NCBI GenBank assembly: GCA_022432975.1
Contig: CM039508.1
Span: 49,937,646-50,001,645, forward strand
Source of the DNA: Begonia masoniana
Taxonomy: Eukaryota; Streptophyta; Magnoliopsida; Cucurbitales; Begoniaceae
Direction: 5' to 3'
Length of the DNA stretch: 64,000 bases
The stretch's first letter is position 1. Every line of letters begins with the position of its first letter. Shown here piece by piece: positions 1 through 12,119 of this stretch. The notes beneath the pieces are model-generated. The model worked only from the letters and a program-made list of their open reading frames with translations, was not told the DNA's origin and did no database searches. A program made the position numbers and the translations under genes.

Positions 1-520
1 ATATATTTTTTAGTTTTAATATTAAAAATTATAAAAAAATAAAAGCATCCTGCCAAACTGATCTTAAACCAACTAAAATCAAATAAAAATCGAGTTCAAA
101 CCGAAACATCTAAAATGAAAAGCAAATCAACACCAAATGGGGCAACTCTAGTTAGATATTCATTTTATTCACGGTGCAAAGGGTTCAAGGTTTAAGTCGA
201 AGAAATGTTAAAAATTTTACGTATATTTGTTAAAAAAAATTCAAGATTTAAATGGTTATTTTGTATTTTATTGTGAATATAATATTATGTAATTGATAGA
301 AAAGAAAGGAAGAAAAAAGCCAAGACTTTGCATTAAAGAAAGGCTTCAACCATCTAGATGGGACGTCCATTCAATGTCTTTGATTTTTTCTTTGGAAGAC
401 TTGCTGTTCCTAACAATTTGACTTCTAATTGAACCATTCTTTGGGTCAGAAACATTGAAAATAAAATTATTAATATTAAAACAACAACAATTTATTTATT
501 AATTAATTTTGAACGACTAT
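1..520. other. AT-rich intergenic DNA
   Basis: No convincing reading frame or repeat boundary is visible. The stretch is AT-rich with short homopolymers. Confidence 0.6.
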
Positions 521-745
521 TAGAGATGACAAATGAGTGAGGAAGCTCGCCAACCCGCTCAGTCAGCTCGATACTGTAGCAAGCTAGCTCGGCTTGACTC
601 GTTTAACTTTGACACGTGCTCTGACTCGAGATGAATTTTTTTTTTTGAGTTAGCTCGTTAGGCTTGGCTCGGCTCGTTTAACTCGTTAGGCTCAATGAGT
701 TAGAATTTTTTAGGGTTGGCTCGGCTTGGTCAACGCGTTTGTTAC
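521..745. repeat. GCTCG-rich repeat, possible hAT-type remnant
   Basis: The words GCTCG, GGCTCGGCTCG and ACTCGTTTAA recur many times within about 220 bp. One edge reads TAGAGATGACAAA, which resembles the ends of some plant hAT elements (inference). No matching second end or target duplication was found, so the class is uncertain. Confidence 0.3.
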
Positions 746-777
746 CTTAATTTTAAATGATTGACAATTAAATAAGT

Positions 778-2640
778 TGTGACAGCCCCGGACCCGATCG
801 GGGTCCGAGAGCCATTACCCCGGGACATATGATAGAAAACGGGCACATATTTTTTTTTGAACATAACAGACCGAGCTTTTAAAACAAACCCTTAAAACTT
901 TTCAGAGGGAGAAGACGTTCTCTGGATTTGAAAGTAAAACGAAAAAGCAATTAAATTCAGAAGGCAGAATGAATGAGGGAAGAAAACAGAAGACACTGGA
1001 TAACAGAAGAATAGCAGAAAGAAATGAAAACAAAAGTAAATAAACCGGGGCGGAAGATGTTGGCAGAAAATATAATAAACAAAAATGAACAGTGCACCGG
1101 TGGATATAATATATGAACAGTGACCGGATGGATGAAAAATGTGAACAGTGACCGGAAGATGAAATTTGTGAACAGTGACCGGAAGATGAAATTTGTGAAC
1201 AGTGACCGGAAGATGAAATTTGTGAACAGTGGAGGATGCAATCGGAAGACATAGTTTTAAAGGCAGAATTTGTCCACATTTAACAGAAGGACAAACAAAC
1301 AGAGAGCATAAAAACATAAACGTTTCAAACCTTCAAAACCGATTCAAAATATGATTTTTTAAACATAACAGTAAACCACGGCAGAAACTTAAGAAAAATC
1401 AAATTACATGGATAGCTCTAAAACCAGAAACCATCCATGCACAGACCAACAGAAAAATATTCCAACAATTCCAGAATACTTCAGAACGTAATTCAACTGT
1501 CAAATACAGAGGTTTTGAATATCAATACAGATTTCAAAAAGTTCTACAGAAACTTGACATACATTTAAAATTCACCAAAACAAAAGTTTTAAAACAAAAC
1601 ATAAAGTCTATACAGGACTCGACTCAACTTTCAAAAATACACGCTCACAGGAATACATCTTGTCTGACTGCAGCAACTAAACCCCCATGAGCTCAATCCG
1701 CCAACCTCCCAAACTCATCAGCTTGAGGCACAAAATCCTCATCTGGAGGATCCATACCTACAACAGGGAGTTCAACTATGAGCCTAGAGCTCAGTAAGAA
1801 CATACTAGAATGCAGTGATGTATATGCTGTGCATGAACATTTTTAAATACATGAATATTACACTACATTACATTTCACTGGACAGGAAGGTATAAGTGGG
1901 AAGAAGAGCTGGCGCAACAGGAGTACATGACAGGATGCCAGTCCTCGTCCACACTTAACCATACATTACATTACAGGTTTTAACTTTCATTACTTCAAAT
2001 CTGGTGCTCAAAAACATTTACAAGATTTTTTTCCAGAAAACTTGTATTCATGAACAGAATATGGTGCAAAACTTAACATGTACAGGAGACAAAATAAAGA
2101 CAGACATGATACAGAACAGGATTTACTCAAAACTTAACCTGCAACCTAACTACCCAAACCAAGACCTAGTACCTCCGTGCTGTAGGGCCTTAAGGGCCAA
2201 CATATGCGCATGAACTTACCTGGTTACTGTCGCGTTGATGTTCTGAATGTCTCAGAAATGCTCGGACCTTTACTGGAGAAACAGAAGGTAATCAGGAAAA
2301 GATTGAGGTTAAAATCGCTGCTGGTCGCCTGGAAAAGAGAAAACAGGAAGGAGAGGTAGAAGTGAGCTTCACGTAGGAGGAAGAGAAGACATATCTTCTT
2401 CAACAAGTTGCCAAGTGTCAACCATCAATTGACTTGTTTCTACCAACCTTAATTACTTCCACATTTACCCTTCCATTGAACTACAACCAATTTAATTTGT
2501 TTTGGTTAGTTGGCCATTAGTTTGGTTCTCCCTTAAACATCCCATCATTTCAACCAAAACATTCATTGTATTGAAATAATATTAATTTCGCTTATACAAT
2601 TTGGGGAAAACCATTACATGGAAAAATGCCGGGTGTTACA
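778..2640. mobile_element. Solo LTR of a retrotransposon
   Basis: A 1,863-bp segment begins TGTGACAGCCCCGG and ends CCGGGTGTTACA, so it has TG...CA termini with a short inverted match. It is bracketed by a perfect 5-bp target duplication TAAGT at 773-777 and 2641-2645. It holds no gag or pol, primer-binding site or second LTR, so it is a solo LTR left by LTR-LTR recombination. The end sequence resembles LTRs of plant Ty3/Gypsy chromoviruses, but the lineage is inferred. Its 3' edge lies 26 bp from the next retroelement. Confidence 0.85.
1141..1230. repeat. 27-bp tandem repeat inside the solo LTR
   Basis: Three exact 27-bp units start at 1141, 1168 and 1195, each beginning GTGAACAGTGACCGG. 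A partial unit follows at 1222 and diverged units precede from about 1084. Such arrays are common in long plant LTRs. Confidence 0.85.
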
Positions 2641-2666
2641 TAAGTGTTAACGTAATTAGTATGTGC

Positions 2667-4136
2667 TGTTGAATTATAGAGTGTTTAAGTCATAATTTGT
2701 TTTTGATTATGTATTTGTATAATTAATGTACAATTTGATTATGTGTATTTAAAGAAAATAATGAATATGAGTTTATATGGAAATACCCTTGAAAAGGGTA
2801 TTTTAGTTGTCTAATAAATCGGTTTGAGTATACAGAATGAAATAGCAACAGGCTTGCATATACCGATCGCTACACGACAAAGAAATGTTGCATCTGCCGA
2901 TAGCTGTTGAAGCTACTCCTGCCGATGCCGGTTCATCACGTGTTGAGGTGTATATGCCAATGACATTTACAAGTCTCATCTGCCGAAGCGTTTTTGAAGA
3001 CATCTACCGATGACGTGGTCAGCGCTTATTTGTTTCATCTGCCGAAGCGGTTTTGAAGATATCTGCCGATGACGTGTCAAGATGGATCTACCGATAGCAT
3101 TTGACGCTACTCATACCGATGTCGTTCAAGCTTGCACATGCCGATCACTAGACGACAATTTTCAAGAGTTCATCTGCCGATGGTTTTTAAAGAGACTTCT
3201 GCCGATGGCGTTTTTAAAGAAACATCTGCCGATGGCTTTGAAGATAGAATGTGCCGATGAAGTTCACGGATTGTCTCTGCCGACGAGTTTTACGAATTGT
3301 CTCTGCCGAGGAGTTTTAAAGATGCTTCTGCCGATAGAAGTTGAAGATGCTTCTGCCGATGGAATTCAAGGATATCTGCCGATGGCATTTCAAGCAGCAT
3401 TCACCGATGACGTGTCTCCGCTCATTAGTTGCATTCTGCCGGTGAACTTCCGCCAGAATTCAAAGTTAGCCGCGAAGCTACAGTGACGTCGTTTTCAGCA
3501 TTAACTCCAGACCTTTAATGGCGACGACGAACATCATTTCAGAAGCAACGGATATCTGCTTCAGTACGGATGCTTCCCAACGGTAACTTATCTCCATTTT
3601 GAAGAAAGAAGCATTCAATTCTGTGAAGCAAATTCATACAGAGTATATAAGCAGAAGAAAAGGCTCGAAGACTAACTTTTGCCAAATTTGAATTCTGAGC
3701 CCTAGCTGCGAAAGTCATTTGCACACTCTGTATTCTTCTCTACATCCTCAATCCTAACTTGAGATTCACTTTTGTGAGATTGTAGTGTAAGCTTAATATT
3801 TACAAACTCAAATCTGTATAAGGCAGTGGATTGACGCCCGTGAAGTTCAATCCAGAATTGTAAAGGCAGTTGATCGGAGCCCGGAATCCCGATCTGTTAT
3901 TTCTCGTGAGGAGAAGGGTAAGGATCTTCAAGGGGTGAGCCTTGGAGCGTGGACGTAGGCAGTTTGGCCGAACCACGTAAAAAGTATTGGTGTTGCATCT
4001 CTCTTACCCTCTCTTTATTTTTGATATTACCTTATTCGTAATTAGACTAATTAAGAGAGTAACACTAATTGATTATTAGATTAATTTTTTTTAAAAAGTC
4101 TAATTCACCCCCCTCTTAGACAATTCCGGTCCTACA
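2667..4136 (+). repeat. 5' LTR of the SIRE-like Copia element
   Basis: It starts TGTTGAATTATAGAG and ends CCGGTCCTACA, directly before the primer site. The same start recurs at 11606, which defines the LTR. Between about 2885 and 3440 it holds around 20 degenerate copies of CTGCCGATG spaced roughly 20-30 bp apart. Length is 1,470 bp. Confidence 0.85.
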
Positions 4137-4138
4137 AT

Positions 4139-4150
4139 TGGTATCAGAGC
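4139..4150 (+). other. Primer-binding site, tRNA-iMet
   Basis: TGGTATCAGAGC lies two bases after the LTR end. It is the standard complement of the 3' end of plant initiator tRNA-Met used by Copia elements. Confidence 0.9.
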
Positions 4151-4201
4151 GAGGTTTATATTGTCTAAGTTATTTATCTAAGAGATATTGCTATATCTGA
4201 A

Positions 4202-4804
4202 ATGACATTCAACATTAACAATACACAAATAGAAGGTCAGGCTACAAATAGACCTCCATTCTTTGATGGTAGTGACTATGTCTATTGGAAGTCTAGAATG
4301 AAAATATTCATTCAAGCCATAGACTATGAGACCTGGTGTATTATAGAAAATGGTCCTTTTAAGGCCATGAAAACTGTTGATGGGAAAAGTATCCCTAAGG
4401 ACTCGTCTGAATTAACTGAGTCCGATAAGAGAAATCTAAGCCTTAATGCTAAGGCTGTAAACACCTTGTACTGTGCCTTAAATAGAGATGAATTTAATAG
4501 GGTACAAGGGTGTGAAAGTGCTCAAGAAATTTGGCACTTGTTAGAGATCACACATGAAGGGACAAATCAAGTTAAAGAAAGTAAATTGAGCATGTTAGTT
4601 CATGAATATGAACTGTTTTCCATGGAAAAGGGTGAAACCATCAGTTCTATGTTTACTCGATTTACTAACATCACTAACGGTCTTAAAGCTCTTGGTAAGA
4701 CTTACTCAGGTGAAGAACAGGTAAGGAAACTTCTGAGATGCCTACCGAGAGCATGGCAACCAAAGGTGACTGCCATTCAGGAAGCAAAGGATCTCAAAGC
4801 TTAA
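4202..4804 (+). CDS. Copia Gag, UBN2 domain (truncated by frameshift)
   Basis: This 200-residue frame starts 52 bp after the primer site. It opens with the Copia capsid signature PPFFDGSDYVYWKSRMKIF and continues with a typical UBN2 region (residues about 15-190: AQEIWHLLEITHEGT, then SMFTRFTNITNGLKALG). Copia Gag normally runs on without a break into the zinc knuckle, protease and rest of pol. Here a stop follows KDLKA, although gag-like sequence continues in another frame, so a single-base deletion near 4800 is likely. The clean frame upstream contrasts with dense frame breaks downstream. Acts in virus-like particle assembly and RNA packaging. Confidence 0.85.
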   Translation: MTFNINNTQIEGQATNRPPFFDGSDYVYWKSRMKIFIQAIDYETWCIIENGPFKAMKTVDGKSIPKDSSELTESDKRNLSLNAKAVNTLYCALNRDEFNRVQGCESAQEIWHLLEITHEGTNQVKESKLSMLVHEYELFSMEKGETISSMFTRFTNITNGLKALGKTYSGEEQVRKLLRCLPRAWQPKVTAIQEAKDLKA

Positions 4805-7800
4805 AGCTTGAGGAGCTCAGTGGATTCTCTCATGCCGCAGAATCACCATGCGAGCAAATGACAAGGAGACCTCAGGGAGAAGATAACAAGAAACGGACAT
4901 TGCTCTAAGGCTTCCTCGAGTAAGCAAGAGGAATCAGAATAGAAGAGAAGATGATGATGATCTTTGCACTCATCACTAGGAGGTTCAGTAACGTTTTGCA
5001 ACGAAAGAGGCGGCAGGGAAAAAGATTTTCCGAAGGTTTAGAAATCTCAAAGAAAAGGAAATCACTGCTTTGGGTGTGAAAGCCTGGTCACATTAAGGCA
5101 GACTGTCCACAGCCAAAAGGGTCCCAAGAGTTTCAAGACAGGGCTAGAAGGCCACTTGGGATGCTTAGTGAAGAAGACTTCTTCTTCATCAGAAATTATG
5201 AGTAGCAACCTGTGCTTTATATGGCAACATTATGACAGGTTCGATCTTCCTCCCTAGTATTACATTGACAGTGATAGTGATGATGATGAAGGTAATCTAA
5301 TTGATGCATTTCAAATGTTTAGTTAAAACATTTTGGCATGTTAAAAAACCAATACAAACTTTGAACAAAGGAAAATGCACCATTGGAAAATACATGCCCA
5401 GGAAGCTATTTGCATGTCAAAGAATTGATGATCTGAAAAGCAAAATGAAAGATTTGAATAATAATTATTCTGAACTTCACTAGGGTGAAACATTATTTAA
5501 GATGGTAATTCAGGTCCGAGAGCAAATTTTGCCAAAACAGGATTAGGTAGACAAGCTAATAAAAGGAAAGTCTTTAAACTTCTTTGTTAACCCTCAGTCT
5601 GTCATGCAGTTGAAGCTGGACAAAATCTTTTTGATGTTCCCTAAAGCAAACTTCTGAAATCAACTGGTAATCCAATGGGTTTCCCTAAGGGGACCAACCT
5701 ACACTAGGACCCAAAGATTTGGGTACCTAAGAAGACAACCTGATTCTGTTTTGCAGGTTGACTGCCTCCCGGCAACAAATTCTGTTGTACCTTGACATGG
5801 TGCTCAGGCTATACGGGAGACTCACCAAGTTTGCTGTTGTCAACAAGGAAGAAAGGTAGTGTTCACTTTGGTGGAAAACCAAAAGGGAAAAATCGTTGCA
5901 CGGCAATATATGTAATCCTTCTCATCCTACTATTGACAATGTTTGCCTAGTAAATGATTAAAACCTAACCTGGCTTACATAAGTCAGTTGTGTGACAAGG
6001 GCTATAAAGTAACCTCAAAAATCATGCTTGTGTGATCAAAGCTTTCACTAATCCATTGGTTTCGGTTAAAAGAAATGTCTATATTGTTGATCTAAATTTT
6101 TTGAGCATTTGAGAGAGTTTTTTGTTGTTATTCTCTTCTGACATTGGTCTTGCATAGAAGCTTGGACACAGTAGGTATGGATACTTAGCTACGATTATAC
6201 CGGAGAATTTATTAAGGTCCCTAAGATAACTTTTGAAAGGATAGGGTCTGTGAACTTGTCAATGGCACGCAGATCAAAAGCCTCTTTTGCATCAAAGCAT
6301 GCAATCTCCACTTCTAAGCCTCTCCAACTTCGTCACATGGACCTCTTCGGCCTTTCCAATATAGCAAGCCTCGGGGCAAATTTCTATGCCTTTGTTATTG
6401 TATATGATTCTATAGATTCACCTGGGTATATTTCCTGAGTCCTAAGGATGAGACCTTGAAAACCTCTTGAACCTTTCTAGTTTAGGAAAAGAGTTCAAAT
6501 GAAAAGGGACTCACCATTGTTGCTCTTCGTAGTGATCAATGGTGGAGAATGTGAAATGAGAGATTTTAACTCTTGTGTCTCACAATGGAATTGGCACAAT
6601 TTTTCTCTTCACCTAGGACTCCTCAGCAAAATGGTGTTGTTGAGAGGAGAATGGATTCTCTACCAGGACTAGCTAGACACTAATTTTTGAAAAGTCCCTT
6701 CCCTAAATACTTTTCTTCTGGGCTGAAGCTGTTGCTACAGCCTTTTTTGCCCTATGTTACTCAAGCGGTCTCTATAAGACCGTATTCTTGAAAAAACTCC
6801 CTATGAACTTGATGGCCGAATCCTACTGTTAATTATTTTGTCTTTCGGTTGCAAAATGGTTTATCTTAATACTAAGGATAACTTAGGAACATTCGATTCA
6901 ATCGATCTGGAATTTTTCTAGGATATTCTTTGCCCAGGAAAGCTTACAGAGTTTTTCATAGGAGACCTCTGTTGTTGAGGAATCGTTTCATGTCAATTTT
7001 GATGAGACTCCTCCGCCCGTTAATGATGTGGCTGAGTATGATCCCTTGTACAAAACAACTGGATTCCCTTTCCTTAGAAAAGCTTACAGATCCCATTCAA
7101 GAAGAAAAATCTTTCTAGAACCTTCTTCTATTCCTCTGATATAGTTCTGTCACGGATGAAAATCCTGCTCTTCCTGAGAGATTGGAAATTCAATCAAAAG
7201 ACCATCCATTAGATGAATTCCTTAGTCGACATCCTTCGGTAGGAGTTAAGACTAGATCCTCTCTTAGTGAATCCTGTGCCAATGTGGCATTTATATCTCA
7301 AATAGAACCAAGAAGTTTGGCAGAGGCGAGAGTGATTAAAAACTGATTTTAGCTATGGCAGAGAGCTAAATCATTTGAAAGGAGCAAGTATGAGAACTTT
7401 TTCCAAGGCCCTAAGATCTCCCATTATGGAATAAATGGTGCCAGAACAAATTGGATGAAAATGGGATCGTAGTCATAATAGTCTCGCTAGTTTGCTAGTT
7501 AATCATAAGAAGGTATATGATTTGAGAAACCTTTGCACCTGTAAGCTAGATTAATCCATTAGATGCCCTTCGCCTATGCTTGCTAAAAACTTCACACTCT
7601 TTCAAATGGCATGTAAAGAGTGCCTTCTAAATGGTTATATGCAGAAGAGTTTGTAGAGCGCCCTATGATTTGAAGACTTTGCTAAACCGAATCTGTGTAT
7701 AGACTTATGAAAGCTCTTTATGGTCTTAAAGCAGGCTCCTAGAGCTTGGTCTGACAGATTGAGAATTCCTTGAGGAAAGGAGTTCAAAAAGTGTACACCG

Positions 7801-8740
7801 ACTCAACTCTATTACCAGGCAAAAGGATAGGACATTCTCTGTTCAAATATTGTCGCTGACATTATTTTTGATCAACCAATGCACATGTGTAATGAGTTTT
7901 CCTCGCTCATGCCAGGGAGTTTGAAATGATATGATGGAGGCGTTAAAGTTCTTCATAGGATTCCAGATTAATCAGTCTCCTGATGGAATCTTCTTCTGTC
8001 AAAAAAGTACATTAAGGAACTCCTTAGATTCGGATTAGCACTGTCAAATCTTCCTAACACTCCCCATGATTACCACTACTAAATTTGGACAATGATAAAA
8101 TTTGTATAAGTGTGGAATCAAGAAATATCTTGGTATGAGTGGTTCTCTGTTGTATCTGACGCTAGTAAGGCCAGATATACTCTTTGTGTTGCCTTTGGCT
8201 AGGTTTCAGGCTGCCCAGGAATCTCATTTATCTGCATTAAAAAAAGATGTTCAAATTGTGAGTGGGCTTATGACTAGGTTTATATATCCTAATGGAACTT
8301 CTTTTGATCTGATTGGATATCAGATTTTTGACTATGCTGGTATCTAGTTTTGAGAGGAAAAGCACCACAGGAACATGTCAATTTCTGGGTGAATCTCTAG
8401 TGTCTTGGTAGTCTAATAACAGAATTCTTTGCCTCCTCACTGCAGAAAAGTGACTAGCTTGCTGGCAGGCATCTGTTGTGCACAAATCTTTAGATGAAAC
8501 AGACTTTGGGGACTATATCTGTTCTTTGATAGGTTCCTATTCGGTGTGATAACACCATGCGATCAACATTTCCCTAAAACCTATTCAACAACTCTAGAAC
8601 AACACTATTGATGTAAGGTATCATTATCATCGTGACCCTTTTCAAAGAGGAGATATTCTTTATAATTTGTTAATTCGGTAGATCAATTTGCCGACATCTT
8701 TACAAAACCCTTGGATTAGAGACATTCATAATATCAAATA
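4805..8740 (+). pseudogene. Degenerate Copia pol (PR-IN-RT-RH)
   Basis: Pieces of every pol domain occur in the right order but in shifting frames. A zinc knuckle (HCFGC then GHIKADC) lies at about 5065-5115 and a protease-like LD.G region at about 5790-5830. Integrase at 6250-6440 reads LQLRHMDLFG and NFYAFVIVYD, with the TPQQNGVVERRMDSL hallmark at about 6613-6655. Reverse transcriptase spans about 7310-7960 (LMKALYGLKQAPRAWSD across a frame break). RNase H ends with ADIFTKPL at about 8693-8716. Breaks are mostly single-base insertions or deletions, while the residues themselves stay well conserved. Either recent decay or uncorrected sequence error would fit; the 3' LTR of the same element shows the same error style. 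Confidence 0.85.
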
Positions 8741-11590
8741 ATGTTAGGTCTCATTAGGTTGATAGAAATAATTCCCTTCTCTTTTGGTAAAATCCTCAAG
8801 TTTAGCAATTCCTTGTTGTGAAAGCATCGGTAGATGCTGATTTCTCTAAGCATCGAGACTGCATTTCTACCGTATGTAGCGCAGATGCGTGTTTCTATCC
8901 CTCGAAGCTGTTATGATCAATCTGCCGACACGTTTAACCCCATCGGAAGATGTATTCCTCAATCTGCCACACGTATATCTTCTTCGTCTGGCGATGAGTT
9001 ATGCTTTTAAATTCCATTCTCTTCGACCCAACCCTCTACTTTTCGCGCTCCTTTCTCTAAACCCTGCCCTAGACCAATTTTCTCTGTCGAATCCAATCCT
9101 CTTCTAGCATGGAATCTCAAGGTCAATCATCTTTCCCCCCCCGCGCCATTCCAAACCGACCAAGAAGATGGCCCAAGTTTCTTCTGATCGTCCTTCCCGA
9201 GAGATTCCTCGTGGAACGTAGTGCAACCTTCGACTTTCTTATCAAGTGCTGAGGTAAGTACCCATGACTATAAGTCAAATCGTTAATTTCCTACTCAAGG
9301 GTATTTCTTTGAAGAGTTAGCCGATTTGGACTTTATTGAACCCTGACTTTGTCTCGGGTTTGATAGTTCTCTTGAGACCGAATCATTCTTCTACCCGGAA
9401 GCGTTGGATTATTGTAGTGCAACCATGCTTTTCAACACTGATTACCCCCTCATTAAGAGCTACGTCTACAACCTCCTTGAAACTACTCCTATCCATAAAT
9501 GCCCGTCTTGGAGCTCCTCATTTGGATACTGCCCTTACAAGTATGGTGACAGGGCCTGACTACCCGTCGTTGGAACGTCCTGATGACTACATTTCCAGGA
9601 AATTCTGTGGACCCCAATTTCTTTCTTCCCCTTGACCGTTAAAGGGCATACATTGACCCCTGCGCCAAGTTTTTTTCGTCATATGATTGATTTCAATATT
9701 GTGCCCAAGGCGGACCATTATGAACGAATGAGCTCATGGACTAGTTGTTCTGTAGGCAATCTATCTCAAGACAACCCTTCAACTTGGGTAATAATAGTTG
9801 TTCCGAAGGATGATTCTTGCTGTCCCTCCAGGCTACATCTCTACCGTATAATCTGCTTCTCATGCGGTTATTGCTCGTCTTATGTGGTTCTTCTAGATAG
9901 GGAGCTGTGAACTTCTCCCCTCCAATTTTTATTCCAACTCCACGCTCACAGGATGGGAGTCAAAGTATCGTAAAAGTAACACCTGCTGTGGATAAGGCCA
10001 AGAAAAAGCTTCTTTGCAGCCCCTGTCAGGCGTGAAATAAGAAACTTATCCTGCCAGATGAATCAACGCTGCTGAGGAGATGACACTGTAAGTCAATCTC
10101 AGGATTCAGCCCCCCACCTTCTCCTTTAGTTGGTTAGCGTAGGATTTGCTCCTTCCTCCATGGCACCCATTTCATAGGCCCCCCTCTGCTCCCAGATCTT
10201 GTCGTCCTACCTATTCTTAAAACCCAAAAAAAAAAAAAAAAATCCTCTTTCACCTCCACCTTCTCCTCATCCTACCTTCTAAGCCTGTTTACCTTCCATC
10301 TTCCGGTGAATGCGAGCCATTGTCTTCCATACCACCCTGACCCTTCAGCTCTACCATCTCCCAGTTCCTCCCCCATCCGCTGCTCCCACCTACTCTATAA
10401 TCCTTACCCCACAGCTCCTCCGTTCCAGTCCACCCATCTTCATCTCCTACATCTTCTCCAAACCATGAACTTCAGCTCTACCTCTCCACTCCATGAACCT
10501 TCACCTCATCCATCTCCATCACAGAGGCGCTCCCTACATCAACCTGTACACCGTCTCCATCGCTCTGACCGTCCAACCCCCCCCCCTTGTTTTTTTTTCC
10601 CCTGCCCCCCCCCCTCCAATACTCTGGCACTCCGCAACTCCCCTAACATATCACAGGAGAGTTCCTTAACAGGCTCAGTACAATGAATGCCAGCCGCTAT
10701 TATCCAACCTTGGCATTGCCCTCGGAACACCAAAGTAAAATGGATCAGAATCATCAGACCATGGGCGTTTGCTCTGGATACATGTCTTGGCCTCTGTTTC
10801 CAAGATTGATGTATAAGCGATGGTTTCAGAGAACTTGAGAAACCCATTGTCCATTGCCGCGTTGACACCTGAACTAGCCTGAACCCAAACCCTTCAAGTT
10901 CTGGTCTCAATGTTCCCGAGGCCCTGCTTTGACGATTTGCTCTTCCCCTTTCCGGGCCTGCTGTTTTTGAAGATGTGCGTCTCAGGTCCCTAGATATACA
11001 TAATGCTGAGCTCAAGTTCACTCTTCCTACATGTTCCTCATCTCCTGAATCTCTTCCTCTCCTCCAGCCTGTCCAATGGAAGCTTCTCCCCACCATGTAT
11101 GAGATTGGGTTTCTGGTCGTCGGTCGAGTCCCCCTCCTCCCTGGATGGACTTGGAGTTGTCCCGAGAGCCGTCTCCATCTCCCCCTCCTGCTCCCTGTCT
11201 GGCAATGGGTCTAATCAAATCCGCCTCTCCCAAGAGATCGTGCTTTCCTTCAGCTCGGTGGCTGCTTTTTCATCCCACCGTGACGTGCCCTCTTATGTTC
11301 AGAGAGCTTTTTGGAATCGTCATTTAGATCGCTTCACATAGTGATTTTTTTTGTTGTCCTTTCAAAATGACTATCTTTAGTTTACTACACATACTCTAAT
11401 GTTGAATGCATTATTTTTTTTGATATGTCATGGGGGAGGAATCCTATATTTGATTGAGTTGATTGGATACATTCTTGGATATTAACCTGTGTTTCTGAAT
11501 TGCTCTGACTCGTTATTTTAATACTGCACATAGCTATGTGGGCGGCGCTAGAATTTGGGTATCAAGTTAATCAAATTTATATTGTCATAA
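8741..11590 (+). other. Post-pol region of the Copia element, possible env-like ORF remnant
   Basis: About 2.85 kb separates RNase H from the polypurine tract. A candidate start at 9109 (MESQGQSSFPPRAIPN) is followed by coding-like pieces in changing frames, for example FFEELADLDFIEP near 9310 and MIDFNIVPKADHYERMSSW at 9684-9740. SIRE-type elements are known to carry an extra ORF after pol, sometimes called envelope-like. Matching this stretch to such an ORF is inference; the product is not recognised. The 10.2-11.3 kb part is pyrimidine-rich with open frames on both strands that I do not trust. Confidence 0.45.
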
Positions 11591-11605
11591 TCAAAAAGGG
11601 GAATA

Positions 11606-12019
11606 TGTTGAATTATAGAGTGTTTAAGTCATAATTTGTTTTTGATATGTAATTTGTATATTAATGTCATTTGGATTATGTGTATTTAAAGAAAATAATG
11701 AATATGATTTATAATGAACTAGCCCTTGCAAAGAGATTTTAGTTGTCCCTAATACATCGTTTGAGTATACGAATAAATAGCACAGGCTGCATATACCGAT
11801 CGCTACAACGACAAGAAATGTTGCTCTACCATAGCTGTTGAAGCTACTCCTGCCGATGCCGGTTCATCACGTGTTGAGGTGTATATGCGATGACATTTAC
11901 AAGTCTCATCTGGCCGAAGCGTTTTGAGACATCTACCGATGACGGTTCAGCGTCTTATTTTTGTTTCACTGTCGAAGAAGCGGTTTTGAAGAATCTGCCG
12001 ATGATTTTTTTTTTTTTTT
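11606..12019 (+). repeat. 3' LTR of the SIRE-like Copia element (5' part only)
   Basis: It starts TGTTGAATTATAGAG right after the polypurine tract AAAAAGGGGAA. It matches the first 410 bp or so of the 5' LTR, then enters a poly-T run and the N gap. Differences from the 5' LTR are nearly all single-base insertions or deletions. About 1 kb of LTR and the target duplication are missing. Confidence 0.85.
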
Positions 12020-12119
12020 NNNNNNNNNNNNNNNNNNNNNNNNNNNNNNNNNNNNNNNNNNNNNNNNNNNNNNNNNNNNNNNNNNNNNNNNNNNNNNNNN
12101 NNNNNNNNNNNNNNNNNNN
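12020..12119. other. Assembly gap (100 N)
   Basis: A run of exactly 100 N, a placeholder length, flanked by a poly-T run on the left and an A-run on the right. The missing part of the 3' LTR implies that the true gap exceeds 1 kb. Confidence 0.95.

Larger units (their letters stand above)
2667..12019 (+). mobile_element. SIRE-like Copia retrotransposon, interrupted by gap
   Basis: In order: 5' LTR (2667-4136), tRNA-Met primer site (4139-4150), gag with UBN2 domain (4202-4804), degenerate zinc knuckle, protease, integrase, RT and RNase H (to about 8740), a 2.9-kb post-pol region, a polypurine tract (11593-11603) and the start of a 3' LTR (11606). The order gag-PR-IN-RT-RH is that of Ty1/Copia. 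The long post-pol region and gag type suggest the SIRE/Maximus lineage (inference). The 3' end and its target duplication are lost in the assembly gap at 12020. Confidence 0.85.

Noticed and set aside
10306..11341. Several overlapping reading frames of 60-185 residues on both strands
   Set aside because: Pyrimidine-rich DNA opens many frames by chance; they overlap each other on both strands and match no family.
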